The translations under genes were made by a program, and so were the position numbers. Of a stretch of DNA of 64,000 nt, positions 39,701-48,590 are shown in pieces. The notes under the pieces are model-generated. The model was not told where the DNA came from and made no database searches. It worked only from the letters and a program-made list of their open reading frames with translations. The DNA is taken from positions 62,001 through 126,000 of the forward strand of contig JACKHA010000002.1 of assembly GCA_020639215.1 (NCBI GenBank), read 5' to 3'. Position 1 is the first letter of the stretch, and the number at the start of each line of letters is the position of its first letter. Source of the DNA: Phycisphaeraceae bacterium (GTDB lineage Bacteria; Planctomycetota; Phycisphaerae; Phycisphaerales; UBA1924).

Positions 39701-41440
39701 ATGAGCACCATGCGCCGAGACGCCACGCCGCCGATCGCCCGACACGCCCCCGACATCGATCTGCGCGGCCGCCATGTCTACATGGTCGGCATCGGCGGGT
39801 GCGGGATGTCGGGCCTGGCCCGGCTGCTGCGGGCGCGCGGGGCGAGCGTGTCCGGCTCGGACATGGCGGCCAGCGCGACGACCGCGGCCCTGATCGGCGA
39901 GGGGATCCCGGTTGGGTTCGAGCAGACTGCGGGGGCGATCCCTGAAGCGTGCGACCTGATCGTGGCTTCGGCGGCGATCCGTCCGGACCACCCCCAGTGG
40001 CTGGGGGCGGAGGGGCGGGGCATCCGGGTGATGTTGTACGCCGAGGCGCTCGGGGCGTGCATGGCGGGGCAGACGGGGGTGGCGATCGCGGGAACGCACG
40101 GCAAGAGCACGACGACGGCGATGCTCGGGGCCGCGCTGGTGGACGCGGGGCTGGACCCGTCGGTGATTGTCGGGGCGACGTGCGGGCAGTTGGCGGACGG
40201 GTGCCTTGGTCGGAAGCGCGATCCTGGGATCGCCTGGTCGGAAGGTGCGGGCGGTTCGTCGCGATCTCATGATCGCGGCTCTGCTCGGACTGGCTTCCGG
40301 CTCGGGGCAGCGGCGATTCCGGCGGGGGCGCGGGCGGACCAGCCCGGGCTGCTGCTGGCCGAGGCGTGCGAGTTCAATCGGTCGTTCCACAGCCTGCGTC
40401 CGACGGTGGCGTGCATCACGTCGGTCGAGGCGGACCATCTGGACGTCTATGGGTCGATCGAGGACCTGATCGTGGCGTTCCGCGAGTTCGCGGCGTTGCT
40501 GCCGTCGGAGCGGGAGGGCGGGCACCTCCTGATCGCGCACACGGAGGCCCACCGGCGCGAGATCACGGCGGGGCTGGGGTGCGCGGTCGAGACCATCGGA
40601 TTTGCGCCGGAGGCGGACTGGGTGGTGCGGTGGGACCCTCGGACGCGGGATGTCGAGGTGCTGCGGCACGGCGCGTCGGTGGCGCGGTGGCGGAGCCCGA
40701 TCATCGGGCAGCACAACGCGATGAACGCGGCGACGGCGCTGGCGCTGGGGACGATCCTGGGAGCCGACCCGGCGCGGCTGGCGGCGTCGCTGGCGGCGTT
40801 TGGCGGCGTCGATCGGCGGATGCAGCTGCTTGGCGAGGTGCGCGATCCGGCGTGGCCGGATGGGCCGAGCGTCCGCGATGCGGCGCTCCAGGCTCTCGAT
40901 TCGAGAGGCTCCGGCGACGCACCGATGCCCGCCACGTGCGTCCGAGTGATCGACGACTACGGGCACCACCCGACGGAGATCGACGCGACGTTGCGGGCCT
41001 TGCGCCTGGCGGATCGCCCGGAGCGACGCCTCGGGGCCTCGGGGCTGCCCGGGCGGCTGATCTGCGTGTTCCAGCCGCACCAGCACTCGAGGACGCGGCA
41101 CCTGCTCGAGGAGTTCGCGAGATCGTTCGAGCAGGCGGACATCGTGATCGTGCCGCACATCTACTTCGTGCGGGACTCGCAGGCGGAGAAGACGCTGGTT
41201 TCGGCCGGCGATCTGGTGGATCGGCTCCGCCAGCGGGGCGTGAACGCGATGCACCTGTACCCGTTCGAGGCGATCGTCGAGCACCTGCAGAACCTGTGCC
41301 GCCCGGGCGACACGCTGTGCGTCATGGGCGCGGGGCCTGTGAACGAGGTGGCGCACGGGTACATCGAGGCAATGCGCCGGCGCCACGGGGCGGGGCGGCG
41401 TGGCGCGGCGAGTCCGGAGGCGGTTGGCGTCGGGACCTGA
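39701..41440 (+). CDS. murC: UDP-N-acetylmuramate--L-alanine ligase
   Basis: Adds L-Ala to UDP-MurNAc, the first peptide step of peptidoglycan synthesis. N-terminal MVGIGGCGMSGLARLL is the MurC UDP-binding loop; the ATP loop is AIAGTHGKSTTTAML (residues ~129-143); then EACEFNRSFHSLRPTVACIT, VEADHLDVYGSIEDL, GQHNAMNAATALAL, GVDRRMQLLGE and DDYGHHPTEIDATLRAL. At 579 residues it is ~100 longer than usual. Two extra segments are residues ~168-211, encoded by DNA with small palindromes, and ~390-408. It is the first gene of murC-murB-ddl. Confidence 0.95.
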   Translation: MSTMRRDATPPIARHAPDIDLRGRHVYMVGIGGCGMSGLARLLRARGASVSGSDMAASATTAALIGEGIPVGFEQTAGAIPEACDLIVASAAIRPDHPQWLGAEGRGIRVMLYAEALGACMAGQTGVAIAGTHGKSTTTAMLGAALVDAGLDPSVIVGATCGQLADGCLGRKRDPGIAWSEGAGGSSRSHDRGSARTGFRLGAAAIPAGARADQPGLLLAEACEFNRSFHSLRPTVACITSVEADHLDVYGSIEDLIVAFREFAALLPSEREGGHLLIAHTEAHRREITAGLGCAVETIGFAPEADWVVRWDPRTRDVEVLRHGASVARWRSPIIGQHNAMNAATALALGTILGADPARLAASLAAFGGVDRRMQLLGEVRDPAWPDGPSVRDAALQALDSRGSGDAPMPATCVRVIDDYGHHPTEIDATLRALRLADRPERRLGASGLPGRLICVFQPHQHSRTRHLLEEFARSFEQADIVIVPHIYFVRDSQAEKTLVSAGDLVDRLRQRGVNAMHLYPFEAIVEHLQNLCRPGDTLCVMGAGPVNEVAHGYIEAMRRRHGAGRRGAASPEAVGVGT

Positions 41441-41469
41441 AGCGGAGAGAGGCACGAGGCATTGGCCAC

Positions 41470-41511
41470 CGGGCACTCGGCTTCGAATACGGACTCAGAA
41501 CCCAGCACTCG
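41470..41511. repeat. copy of the GCACTCGG/GACTCAG repeat between murC and murB
   Basis: GGGCACTCGG (41470-41479), GACTCAGAACCCAGCACTCGG (41491-41511, quoted by its parts GACTCAGAACC and CAGCACTCGG). The same words are found at 25477-25612 and 59888-59905. It lies in the murC-murB gap, where an in-frame TTG at 41462 would read through it. Confidence 0.55.
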
Positions 41512-41521
41512 GTACGCACTC

Positions 41522-42466
41522 TTGCCCCCCACCCTCCGCCATCTCGACCCGAAACGCCTCGCCGAGCGGGCGCCGATCCCGACGTGGTTCGGTGTTGGCG
41601 GCCTCGCCGACCGCCTGGCCCGTCCGGAGAGCCTCGGGGAACTGCGCACGTGCCTCCGCATGGACCACAATCTGCGGGTGCTGGGCGACGGGGCCAATCT
41701 GCTGGTGGATGACGCGGGCGTCGCGGAACTGGTGGTGTGCCTGGATCGCCCGGCGTTCACGTCGTTCCAGATCGACGAGCGGACCGGGCGGGTGGTCGCG
41801 GGGGCCGGGGCCAAGCTGGCGCGGCTGCTGAACGAAACGACGCGGGCCGGGCTGGGCGGGCTGGAGTCGCTCGGGGGTATCCCCGCGACGGTGGGCGGGG
41901 CGGCGGTCATGAACGCGGGCGGGGCGTTCGGCGAGATCGCCCCGGCGATCGAGCGCGTGCACGCGCTGGACCGCGGCGCGAACGTAGTCACCTTGGCCCG
42001 CGAGCAGTGCGCGTTCGGGTATCGGGCCTCGGCCCTGCACGGGCTGGTCGTCACGGCGGTCGAGTTCCAACTGACCCCTGCCGATCCGGCGGGCTTGCGG
42101 GCCCGCCTGCACGAGGTGATGGAGTACAAGCGGCAGTCGCAGCCGCTGCGGGAGGACTCTGCGGGGTGCTGCTTCAAGAACCCGACACTGGTTCATGCGA
42201 TCGACGGGATCGGCGACGCGGGGCGGCGCGTGTCCGCGGGGATGCTGATCGACCGGGCCGGGTGCAAGGGGCTCGGGGTCGGCGGGGCGACGGTGAGCCG
42301 GCACCACGCGAACTTCATCGTCACGCGGGCCGGGGGGCGGGCCCGCGACATCATCGAGCTGATGGGGCTCGTGCAGCAGCGCGTGCTCGACGCGTTCGGC
42401 GTCTGGCTTGAGCCCGAGGTCGTCGTGTGGAAGCGATCGTGCCCGATCGAGGAGATGGCCCGATGA
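41522..42466 (+). CDS. murB: UDP-N-acetylenolpyruvoylglucosamine reductase
   Basis: FAD enzyme that reduces UDP-GlcNAc-enolpyruvate to UDP-MurNAc. FAD-binding parts: TWFGVGGLADRLARPES, LRVLGDGANLLVDDAGV, VVAGAGAKLARLLNETTRAG and LGGLESLGGIPATVGGAAVMNAGG (named by its IPATVGGA core). CCFKNP carries the residue aligned with the catalytic Ser, here Cys. The substrate end is GLGVGGATVSRHHANFIV. TTG 41522 is preferred; the other start, TTG 41462, would translate the intergenic repeat. 314 residues, type I without the long insert. It is coupled to ddl by an ATGA overlap. Confidence 0.94.
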   Translation: MPPTLRHLDPKRLAERAPIPTWFGVGGLADRLARPESLGELRTCLRMDHNLRVLGDGANLLVDDAGVAELVVCLDRPAFTSFQIDERTGRVVAGAGAKLARLLNETTRAGLGGLESLGGIPATVGGAAVMNAGGAFGEIAPAIERVHALDRGANVVTLAREQCAFGYRASALHGLVVTAVEFQLTPADPAGLRARLHEVMEYKRQSQPLREDSAGCCFKNPTLVHAIDGIGDAGRRVSAGMLIDRAGCKGLGVGGATVSRHHANFIVTRAGGRARDIIELMGLVQQRVLDAFGVWLEPEVVVWKRSCPIEEMAR

Positions 42467-43536
42467 GCCCGGCGTCCGTGCTTGTTCTCGCTGGCGGGCC
42501 CGACCGCGAGCGACAGGTCTCGCTGTGGTCGGCGGCGGGTGTGACGCGGGCGCTCCGCGAGGGCGGGCTGACGGTCCACGAGCGGACAATCGACCGCGTG
42601 ACGCCCGCGGAGTTGGCGTCGATGCCGGGTGACGTGATTTTCCCCGTGCTGCACGGTTCCTACGGCGAGGGTGGGCCTTTGCAGGACGTGCTCGAGGCCT
42701 CTGCGCGGCCTTATGTGGGCTGCCGCCCGACCGGCGCGCGACTTGCGATGGACAAGGTGGCGACCAAACTGGCCGCGGCCCGCGTTGGCGTGCCGACGGC
42801 GCCCGCGGCGGTGCTGAACCCCGCCGACGACCGCTGCCCACTGGCGTTCGAGCACGCGCTGGGGCGAGGCGTGGTGCTCAAGCCGATCCACGACGGGTCG
42901 TCGGTGGGCGTGCATCTCGTTCGCACGCCGGGGCAGTGGGCGGGGGCGCTGGCGACGGTTCGCGCGGACATCGAGCGGCACCCCGGGCGGACGTACATGG
43001 TCGAGTCGCTGGTTTGCCCGTTCTCTGGCGATGCGGCGTCTGGCGCGGCCGGAGGCGGCGCTTCCAAGCCGCGCGAGCTCACCGTCGGCGTGATCGATAC
43101 GCCCGCGGGGCGTCTGGCGCTGCCGGTGATCCAGATCAGCCCGGCGACCGAGTTCTACGACTACGAGGCGAAATACCTGCGGGACGACACGCGGTACGAC
43201 ATCGTGCCGACAACGGATCCGGTCGTGCCGATCCTGCAGGACCGGGCGCTGCGAGTGGCGGCGGCGGTGGGTGTGCGCCACCTGTGCCGTGTGGACTTCA
43301 TCGACCCGTTCGGCCCGCCCGAGGCGGCGCAGCTGCTCGAGCTCAACACGATGCCGGGGTTCACGGGGCACTCGCTGCTGCCCATGGCGGCGGGGCACGC
43401 GGGGATCGCGATGCCGAGCCTATGCCGGATGCTGGTCGAGATGGCGTTGGCGGAGGCTGGCGGCGTGTCGACCGCGGCGGATTCGGCGCCCGGGCCGCTG
43501 TCGAGAACGGGCGCACTGCGGGGCGCCGGCGTCTGA
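42463..43536 (+). CDS. ddl: D-alanine--D-alanine ligase
   Basis: ATP-grasp ligase making D-Ala-D-Ala for peptidoglycan. VLVLAGGPDRERQVSLWSAAGV is the N-terminal substrate loop (E in RERQVSL), VIFPVLHGSYGEGGPLQDVLE the next, MDKVATKLAAARVGVPTAP the grasp hinge, VLKPIHDGSSVGVHLV the ATP lysine loop, CRVDFIDPFGPPEAAQLLELNTMPGFTGHSLLP the metal and D-Ala end (key words RVDF, ELNTMPG). The start ATG 42463 overlaps the murB stop (ATGA). 357 residues. It completes the murC-murB-ddl unit; ftsQ/ftsA do not follow, as expected for planctomycetes, which have lost much of the division gene set. Confidence 0.95.
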   Translation: MSPASVLVLAGGPDRERQVSLWSAAGVTRALREGGLTVHERTIDRVTPAELASMPGDVIFPVLHGSYGEGGPLQDVLEASARPYVGCRPTGARLAMDKVATKLAAARVGVPTAPAAVLNPADDRCPLAFEHALGRGVVLKPIHDGSSVGVHLVRTPGQWAGALATVRADIERHPGRTYMVESLVCPFSGDAASGAAGGGASKPRELTVGVIDTPAGRLALPVIQISPATEFYDYEAKYLRDDTRYDIVPTTDPVVPILQDRALRVAAAVGVRHLCRVDFIDPFGPPEAAQLLELNTMPGFTGHSLLPMAAGHAGIAMPSLCRMLVEMALAEAGGVSTAADSAPGPLSRTGALRGAGV

Positions 43537-43602
43537 GGCGGTGAACCGTGCCGGCGCTCGCGGTGGTTCCGCACGCGCCCGTCCGTTCCCGTACACTCGA
43601 CC

Positions 43603-45021
43603 ATGCGACTTCGATTCCTTGGCGCTTCGGGCGAGGTCACCGGCTCGTGCTACCTGCTCGAGACCCGCCGGGCCCGCGTGCTGATCGACTTTGGGGCGTT
43701 CCAGGGCGGCGACGCGAGCGAAGCCCGCAACCGCCAGTTCCCCAGCGCAATCGAGCCGGGACGCCTCGACGCCGTGCTGCTCACGCATGCCCACATCGAC
43801 CACACCGGGCGTTTGCCGCTGCTGGCCCAGCACGAGTTCGCCCGCCCGATCTACGCGACGCCGGCGACGATTGACCTGGCGGCGATCCTGCTCCGCGACG
43901 CGGCGTACCTGCAACGGATGGACGCCCAGCGCGAGTCGCGCAAGCGCGTGGCGCGCGGCGAGCCGCCCGTGCGCCCCCTGTTCGATGGCAACGACGTGGA
44001 CGACGTGCTGCCTCTGCTGCGGCCGGTGGAGTACCAGACGCCGACAGAGGTCGCGCCGGGCGTCGAGGCGACGTGGGTGGACGCCGGGCACATCCTGGGT
44101 TCGGCCTCGATCCACCTGCGCGTGCGCGAGCCGGCGGAGAAGGGGCACGCGGCCAGCGACCGGACGATCGTGTTCTCGGGCGACATCGGGCCGCGGGGCG
44201 CGCCGCTGCTTCGCGACCCCACGCCGCCGACGCGGGCCGACGTGATTGTGCTCGAATCGACGTACGGCGACCGCGATCACCGCCCGCCCGAGGCGACGCT
44301 GGACGAGCTGGCGTCGATCCTCACCGACGCGATGGCCCACAACTCGAAGCCCGCGGGCAACGTGGTCATCCCGGCGTTCGCGGTCGGGCGGACGCAGAAC
44401 CTGGTGTACCACATGGGCATCCTGCGCCGCGACGGACGCGTGCCGGAGCCGGAGGTCTGGATCGACAGCCCGATGGCGATCAAGGCGACGGAGCTGTACC
44501 GGCGCAACCGGGGCGACTTCGACGCCGAGGCCCGGGCCATCATCGACGCGGGCGATTCGTGCCTGCACTTCCCCGGCCTGCATTTCTCGCGCGACCGCGA
44601 GACGTCGATGTGGCTCAACACACGCCAGGGGCTGGTCGTGATCTCCGCGTCGGGCATGTGCAACGGCGGGCGGATTGTGCACCACCTCCGCCACAACCTC
44701 TCGAAGCCCGAGTCGCACGTGCTGATCGTGGGCTTCCAGGCCCAAGGCACGACCGGGCGGGCGATCGTGGACGGGGCCAGCGAGGTCCGGATCCTGGGGG
44801 AGGTGATGCCGGTGAGGGCCAGGGTCCACACGCTTAACGGCTTCTCGGCCCACGCCGGGCGGGGCGATCTGCTGTGGTGGATGTCGCGTCTGGAGAGTCG
44901 TCCGAAGGTGTTCCTGACGCACGGCGAGGATGGACCGCGCGAGCGCCTGGCGTCGGGGCTGAAGGAGCGTTTCGGGATCGCGGCCGCGCTGCCGCGGTAC
45001 AACGAGGCTGTTGAGATCTAG
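43603..45021 (+). CDS. MBL-fold beta-CASP ribonuclease-like protein
   Basis: Metallo-beta-lactamase motif 2, LLTHAHIDHTGRLP (residues ~62), follows FLGASGEVTGSCYLLE; motif 3 is WVDAGHILGSASIHL; motif 4 is VFSGDIG. The beta-CASP region gives FAVGRTQNL (A), motif B in ISASGMCNGGRIVHHLRHNL and motif C in ARVHTLNGFSAHAGRGDLL. This is the YsiL/'exonuclease of the MBL-fold' group, related to CPSF-73, with no KH domain. It probably processes RNA with two zinc ions. 472 residues. It is monocistronic between ddl and the methyltransferase gene, though spacings of 66 and 35 bases allow co-transcription. Confidence 0.9.
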   Translation: MRLRFLGASGEVTGSCYLLETRRARVLIDFGAFQGGDASEARNRQFPSAIEPGRLDAVLLTHAHIDHTGRLPLLAQHEFARPIYATPATIDLAAILLRDAAYLQRMDAQRESRKRVARGEPPVRPLFDGNDVDDVLPLLRPVEYQTPTEVAPGVEATWVDAGHILGSASIHLRVREPAEKGHAASDRTIVFSGDIGPRGAPLLRDPTPPTRADVIVLESTYGDRDHRPPEATLDELASILTDAMAHNSKPAGNVVIPAFAVGRTQNLVYHMGILRRDGRVPEPEVWIDSPMAIKATELYRRNRGDFDAEARAIIDAGDSCLHFPGLHFSRDRETSMWLNTRQGLVVISASGMCNGGRIVHHLRHNLSKPESHVLIVGFQAQGTTGRAIVDGASEVRILGEVMPVRARVHTLNGFSAHAGRGDLLWWMSRLESRPKVFLTHGEDGPRERLASGLKERFGIAAALPRYNEAVEI

Positions 45022-45056
45022 CGTCGAGGCGTTGCGGCTTTGTAGGAGGTCCTGCG

Positions 45057-45665
45057 ATGGGCGACGGGCAGCGGCAACACGGTCGATCGGCTCGTGGCCA
45101 GGGCGCGGCACCCACGTTCGTGCTGGACGTGGCCGCCTGGCCGCTCGGGCGTGTGGTGGCCGAGATTGGGGAGGACGGCGTGCACGCGCTCTCGCTGTTC
45201 GAGGCCGATGCGGCGCCGCCCGAGCTCGGTTCCTCGGGTGCGCTCCTGCAAACCGCACGCGGGCACGTGGAGCGATTGCGCGACGAACTCGACGCGTACT
45301 TCGCGGGCCGGTGCGATGCGTTCACGGTGCCGCTGGCCGCGCCCGGCACGCCGTTCCAGGCCGAGGTCTGGGCCGCGCTGGGTCGTATCCCCGCGGGCGT
45401 GACCCGCTCGTACGGCGATCTGGCACGCTCGCTTGGGCGTCCGACGGCATTCCGGGCCGTCGCGCGAGCCAACGCGACCAACCCGATCGCCCTGCTCGTG
45501 CCGTGCCACCGGGTGATCGGCTCCGACGGGTCGCTGACGGGCTACGCGGGCGGGCTGGCGATCAAGCGGTGGCTGCTCGGGCACGAGGCTCGGTTCTGGG
45601 GCCACCGCTCGGGCGGTGATCGGACGCCGAGCCCGAGCGATTCGCTGTTCGCGGGCGTGGCGTGA
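45057..45665 (+). CDS. ogt: methylated-DNA--[protein]-cysteine S-methyltransferase
   Basis: Transfers the alkyl group from O6-methylguanine to its own cysteine. The active-site block LLVPCHRVIGSDGSLTGYAG is intact (Cys residue ~151 in PCHRV), preceded by the HTH-like segment GRIPAGVTRSYGDLARSLGRP and RAVARANATNP (Arg finger). The N-terminal domain is short, as in Ogt rather than Ada. The C-terminal tail HRSGGDRTPSPSDSLF is an extra ~20 residues. 202 residues; ATG 45057 lies 8 bases after AGGAGG. Confidence 0.93.
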   Translation: MGDGQRQHGRSARGQGAAPTFVLDVAAWPLGRVVAEIGEDGVHALSLFEADAAPPELGSSGALLQTARGHVERLRDELDAYFAGRCDAFTVPLAAPGTPFQAEVWAALGRIPAGVTRSYGDLARSLGRPTAFRAVARANATNPIALLVPCHRVIGSDGSLTGYAGGLAIKRWLLGHEARFWGHRSGGDRTPSPSDSLFAGVA

Positions 45666-45764
45666 GCCCCACTCGGAGCGGCCGCTCCACAGGCCGCGGC
45701 CGCCGCACACGCCGAGCAGCCCGGCCCGCAACCCCGCCGCGACCCGCTGGTTGGATCAGCGTCG

Positions 45765-47672
45765 ATGCTGTGCTTCCGTGTGCCCCAAACCGATTCCAAT
45801 CGCCCGCAGCCCGCGGGCGGCGCACGCGCCGACGCCGGCCGGTGCTTCGGCGGTTTTTCTCGGTGCGTCACCACCTTCGCGCACCTGGCGATCTTCGCGG
45901 CCTTCGCGCTGCTCCTGCTGACCCCACGAGCCGCTCTGGGCGCACGTCCTGGCCAGCCCGACCTCCGCCTGCTCCCGCCGGACATCGACGGGGCGATCTG
46001 CATCAGCGACGCCGCGATCGCTTCCCGCCAGACCTCCGGCGGCGCGGGGCGGCGCATGGGCGACGACCTGGCCCGCCTGCTCGGCCTGCCGGCCGCGTGG
46101 GACGAGCTCTGGCGGACGCTCGATCTCCCCGCCGACGAGGCCATCGACCGTCTGCTGGGGCAGCGGGTGGTTATCGCGTGGCGGAGCCTAGCAGACGATC
46201 CAGACGCGCCGCAGCGCATCGACGAGGAGCCCGACTGGATCGTCCTCTCCCTCGTTGACGGACGCACGGAACGCCTCATCCGCGAGCGCCTTCGCCCCGC
46301 CCCGCGCGACGTCGAGGCCGGACAGGCGATCCTGTCGCTCGAAGACGGAAGGTACCTGCTCACGACGCGCCTGCTCGGGCGCGGCGGGAGCCCGGAGCAG
46401 CAGCGCCGCGCCATCATCATGCTCGCCCCGTCCGCGCACATGGAGCTGTTCAAGCGGATGCTGCCCCGCCTGGGCGAGCGGATCGACGGGGCGACGCTCG
46501 GCGACGAACCAGCCGTCCGAGAGAGCGCGGCCCTGCTGGAGCGCGACATCGCGATGGTGACCCGGGGCTCGACACCCGATGGCGTTGCGGTCGGTGTCGT
46601 GGGCGCGTCGTGGCGACGGGGCGAGCGACTTGCCGAGGCCGGCCCTGGGCTCGACGCCACGGTCGTTCGCACGGGTCCGGGCGTGCCCCACGTGGGAGGG
46701 GCGGGCGGCCAGACGCTCTCGCTCGCGCAGGTCGAGCGGCTTGCGGGCGGTGCGCCGCTGGCGATCTCCGAGTGGCTGAGCGAAGGCGTGTGGGGCGGAG
46801 GGAACGGCGCGGATGGCGATGGTGACGCGGCGGCCCGCCCGACCGAGGTCGCCGGCGCGGGAGAGCGATCGGCGCGTGTCGGCGTGGGCCTCGGCCCCAC
46901 CGGGTCGCTGGCCGCCATGCTCGCGCCGCTGGCCCACAGCATCGGACTCTCTGGCGGGGGGCGGGCGCTGCTCGGGCGCGAGGCGTTCGTGGTCGTGCAG
47001 GGCGCGGGTCGGGCGACGGACCCGGTCGTCATCACGATCGGCGCGCGGACGAGTGACATCGGGGGCCTCGCGGTCCATGGCGACGCCGTGATGGCCGCGG
47101 TGCTCACGCCCGTCGAGGCGGATCCGGCCACGGGCCGGCTCGAGCCATCGGGGGAGCTCGCCGGGCCCAACTACCTCGGGGCGTACCCGCCAGCGGCCCG
47201 CGTAGCCCTGGTGCCGTCGCAGTCCGGTGCGTCGCTGAACGGACTTCTGGGCCCTTCGACGGTGCTGGCCTGGCAGTTCGAGCCAGCCGCGCCGCTGGTC
47301 AAGGCGCAGGAGGGGCAGCGTCCCTGGGGCGTGCCGGGCTGGTGGATCTCGCGCCTTGGGGCGACCCCCGCGGGCGCCAGCGCAGAGAACGCCGCGGCGG
47401 CGCAGCTCCGACGCGTGGCCGACGTGCTCGGCGAGAACCGCGAGGGCCTTGCTACGCCGAACGGCGCTGCGCCGGTGGTCAGCGCGGGCGTGGCACGCCC
47501 GGCGCAACTTCTGGGCACCCTGGCGGCGGTCGGCGCGCCGGTGCCGCCGGCCATGGGCGCCGTCCGCTGGATCTCCGCTTTCCGCTGGGAGGGGCGGCTG
47601 GTCGCGCCCGGTCGGGTGGAGATGCAGATCGGGATCGATCTCGATCCCGCCATGGGCCCGCCCCGCGAGTAA
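45765..47672 (+). CDS. large exported protein of unknown function
   Basis: 635 residues. A signal segment FAHLAIFAAFALLLLTPRAALGA (named by its core AIFAAFALLLL) follows a ~35-residue n-region, unusually long. The DNA encoding that stretch (45851-45909) is a copy of the TTCTCGGTG/CTTCGCG repeat, so the signal peptide may have been supplied by a repeat. The mature part is alpha/beta with LDLPADEAIDRLLGQRVVIAW, DWIVLSLVDGRTERLI, AIIMLAPSAHMELFKRML, plus a Gly-rich loop around residue 345. Similar proteins in planctomycetes are annotated only as hypothetical. No catalytic motif is seen. Confidence 0.7.
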   Translation: MLCFRVPQTDSNRPQPAGGARADAGRCFGGFSRCVTTFAHLAIFAAFALLLLTPRAALGARPGQPDLRLLPPDIDGAICISDAAIASRQTSGGAGRRMGDDLARLLGLPAAWDELWRTLDLPADEAIDRLLGQRVVIAWRSLADDPDAPQRIDEEPDWIVLSLVDGRTERLIRERLRPAPRDVEAGQAILSLEDGRYLLTTRLLGRGGSPEQQRRAIIMLAPSAHMELFKRMLPRLGERIDGATLGDEPAVRESAALLERDIAMVTRGSTPDGVAVGVVGASWRRGERLAEAGPGLDATVVRTGPGVPHVGGAGGQTLSLAQVERLAGGAPLAISEWLSEGVWGGGNGADGDGDAAARPTEVAGAGERSARVGVGLGPTGSLAAMLAPLAHSIGLSGGGRALLGREAFVVVQGAGRATDPVVITIGARTSDIGGLAVHGDAVMAAVLTPVEADPATGRLEPSGELAGPNYLGAYPPAARVALVPSQSGASLNGLLGPSTVLAWQFEPAAPLVKAQEGQRPWGVPGWWISRLGATPAGASAENAAAAQLRRVADVLGENREGLATPNGAAPVVSAGVARPAQLLGTLAAVGAPVPPAMGAVRWISAFRWEGRLVAPGRVEMQIGIDLDPAMGPPRE

Positions 47673-47754
47673 AGCATCGGGTTCGGCCCGTCAGGGCTCT
47701 TGCGGCGGCGGGGCATCCGGCTCGGGCTCCGCCCCGAACCCCATACGATCCGCC

Positions 47755-48402
47755 ATGCGTTCGCTGCACATCATCGCCATCCTCATCGCGACGGTCGGGC
47801 TGCTCGTGACGGTCGCGCTCACGGTCGCCGTCGGGATGCAGCGGCCGGAACGTCCCGATCCCAGGGCGCCGGACCAGGGGCTCGAGAGCCTGCGGATCCC
47901 CGACTTCGAACTGACCGATCAGCACGGCGAGGCGGCGACGGCCGCGATTCTCGACGGGCACTACACCGTCGTGGACTTCATCTTCACGTCCTGTCCCTTT
48001 GCCTGCCCGGCGATGATGGGGCGGATGGCCCAGGTGCAGGACAGCCTTGCGGGCACCGGCGTGCGGTTCGCGTCGTTCAGCCTTGATCCGCAGCGTGACA
48101 CGCCCGAGGCCCTGCGCGAGTACCTCTCCAACTACTCGGGTGATCCGGCGACGTGGACGCTGCTCACGGGGGACCGCGAGGTTGTGTGGAGCATCGTCCG
48201 CGACGCGCTGAAGTTCGAGCTGGAGGACGACGCCGACACGATGATCACCGGGCGCGACGGCACCTCCATGCCCAACATCCGCCACCCGATCAGATTTGTG
48301 CTGGTCGGGCCAGGTCGGGAGGTTCTCGGGATGTACAAGTCGGACGATCCGGAGTCGATCGCGGCGCTGGAGGAGCGGGTTCGGCTGCTGACGGCGGGGT
48401 AA
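47755..48402 (+). CDS. SCO1/SenC family copper-binding thioredoxin-fold protein
   Basis: Inserts copper into the CuA site of cytochrome c oxidase or acts as a thiol reductase. An N-terminal helix (IIAILIATVGLLVTVALTVAV) anchors it. The core reads DFELTDQHGEA, VVDFIFTSCPFACPAMMGRM with C-x3-C (residues ~83-87), FASFSLDPQRDTPEALREY, and the copper-ligand His in MPNIRHPIRFVLVGP. All three copper ligands are present. 215 residues; ATG 47755. No oxidase genes are nearby. Confidence 0.92.
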   Translation: MRSLHIIAILIATVGLLVTVALTVAVGMQRPERPDPRAPDQGLESLRIPDFELTDQHGEAATAAILDGHYTVVDFIFTSCPFACPAMMGRMAQVQDSLAGTGVRFASFSLDPQRDTPEALREYLSNYSGDPATWTLLTGDREVVWSIVRDALKFELEDDADTMITGRDGTSMPNIRHPIRFVLVGPGREVLGMYKSDDPESIAALEERVRLLTAG

Positions 48403-48433
48403 CGGCCCCGACGGACGGTGGCGGGTGGCCGTG

Positions 48434-48574
48434 GCACACACGAGTTGAACACAGCGCCACAGAAGCACAGGGCGGAGCACCAAGGCCAGCGGTCTTGGAG
48501 CCCGGCCTCGTGGCATCGCGTTGAACTGGTGTCCCGCTCTGCGTCTATGCGGCTCTGGGTTGGATCGGGCTTGA
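48434..48574. repeat. degenerate inverted repeat, CACAGA family
   Basis: TTGAACACAGCGCCACAGAA, followed by GCACAGGGCGGAG (48443-48475), is the reverse complement, with mismatches, of CTCTGCGTCTATGCGGCTCT and GGGTTGGA (48538-48565). This is an eroded copy of the widespread CCACAGAGRCACAGAG-type palindrome. It occupies the gap between the SCO1 and MgtE genes, which are convergent. Confidence 0.5.
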
Positions 48575-48590
48575 TCCGACCCGCGCCCCG

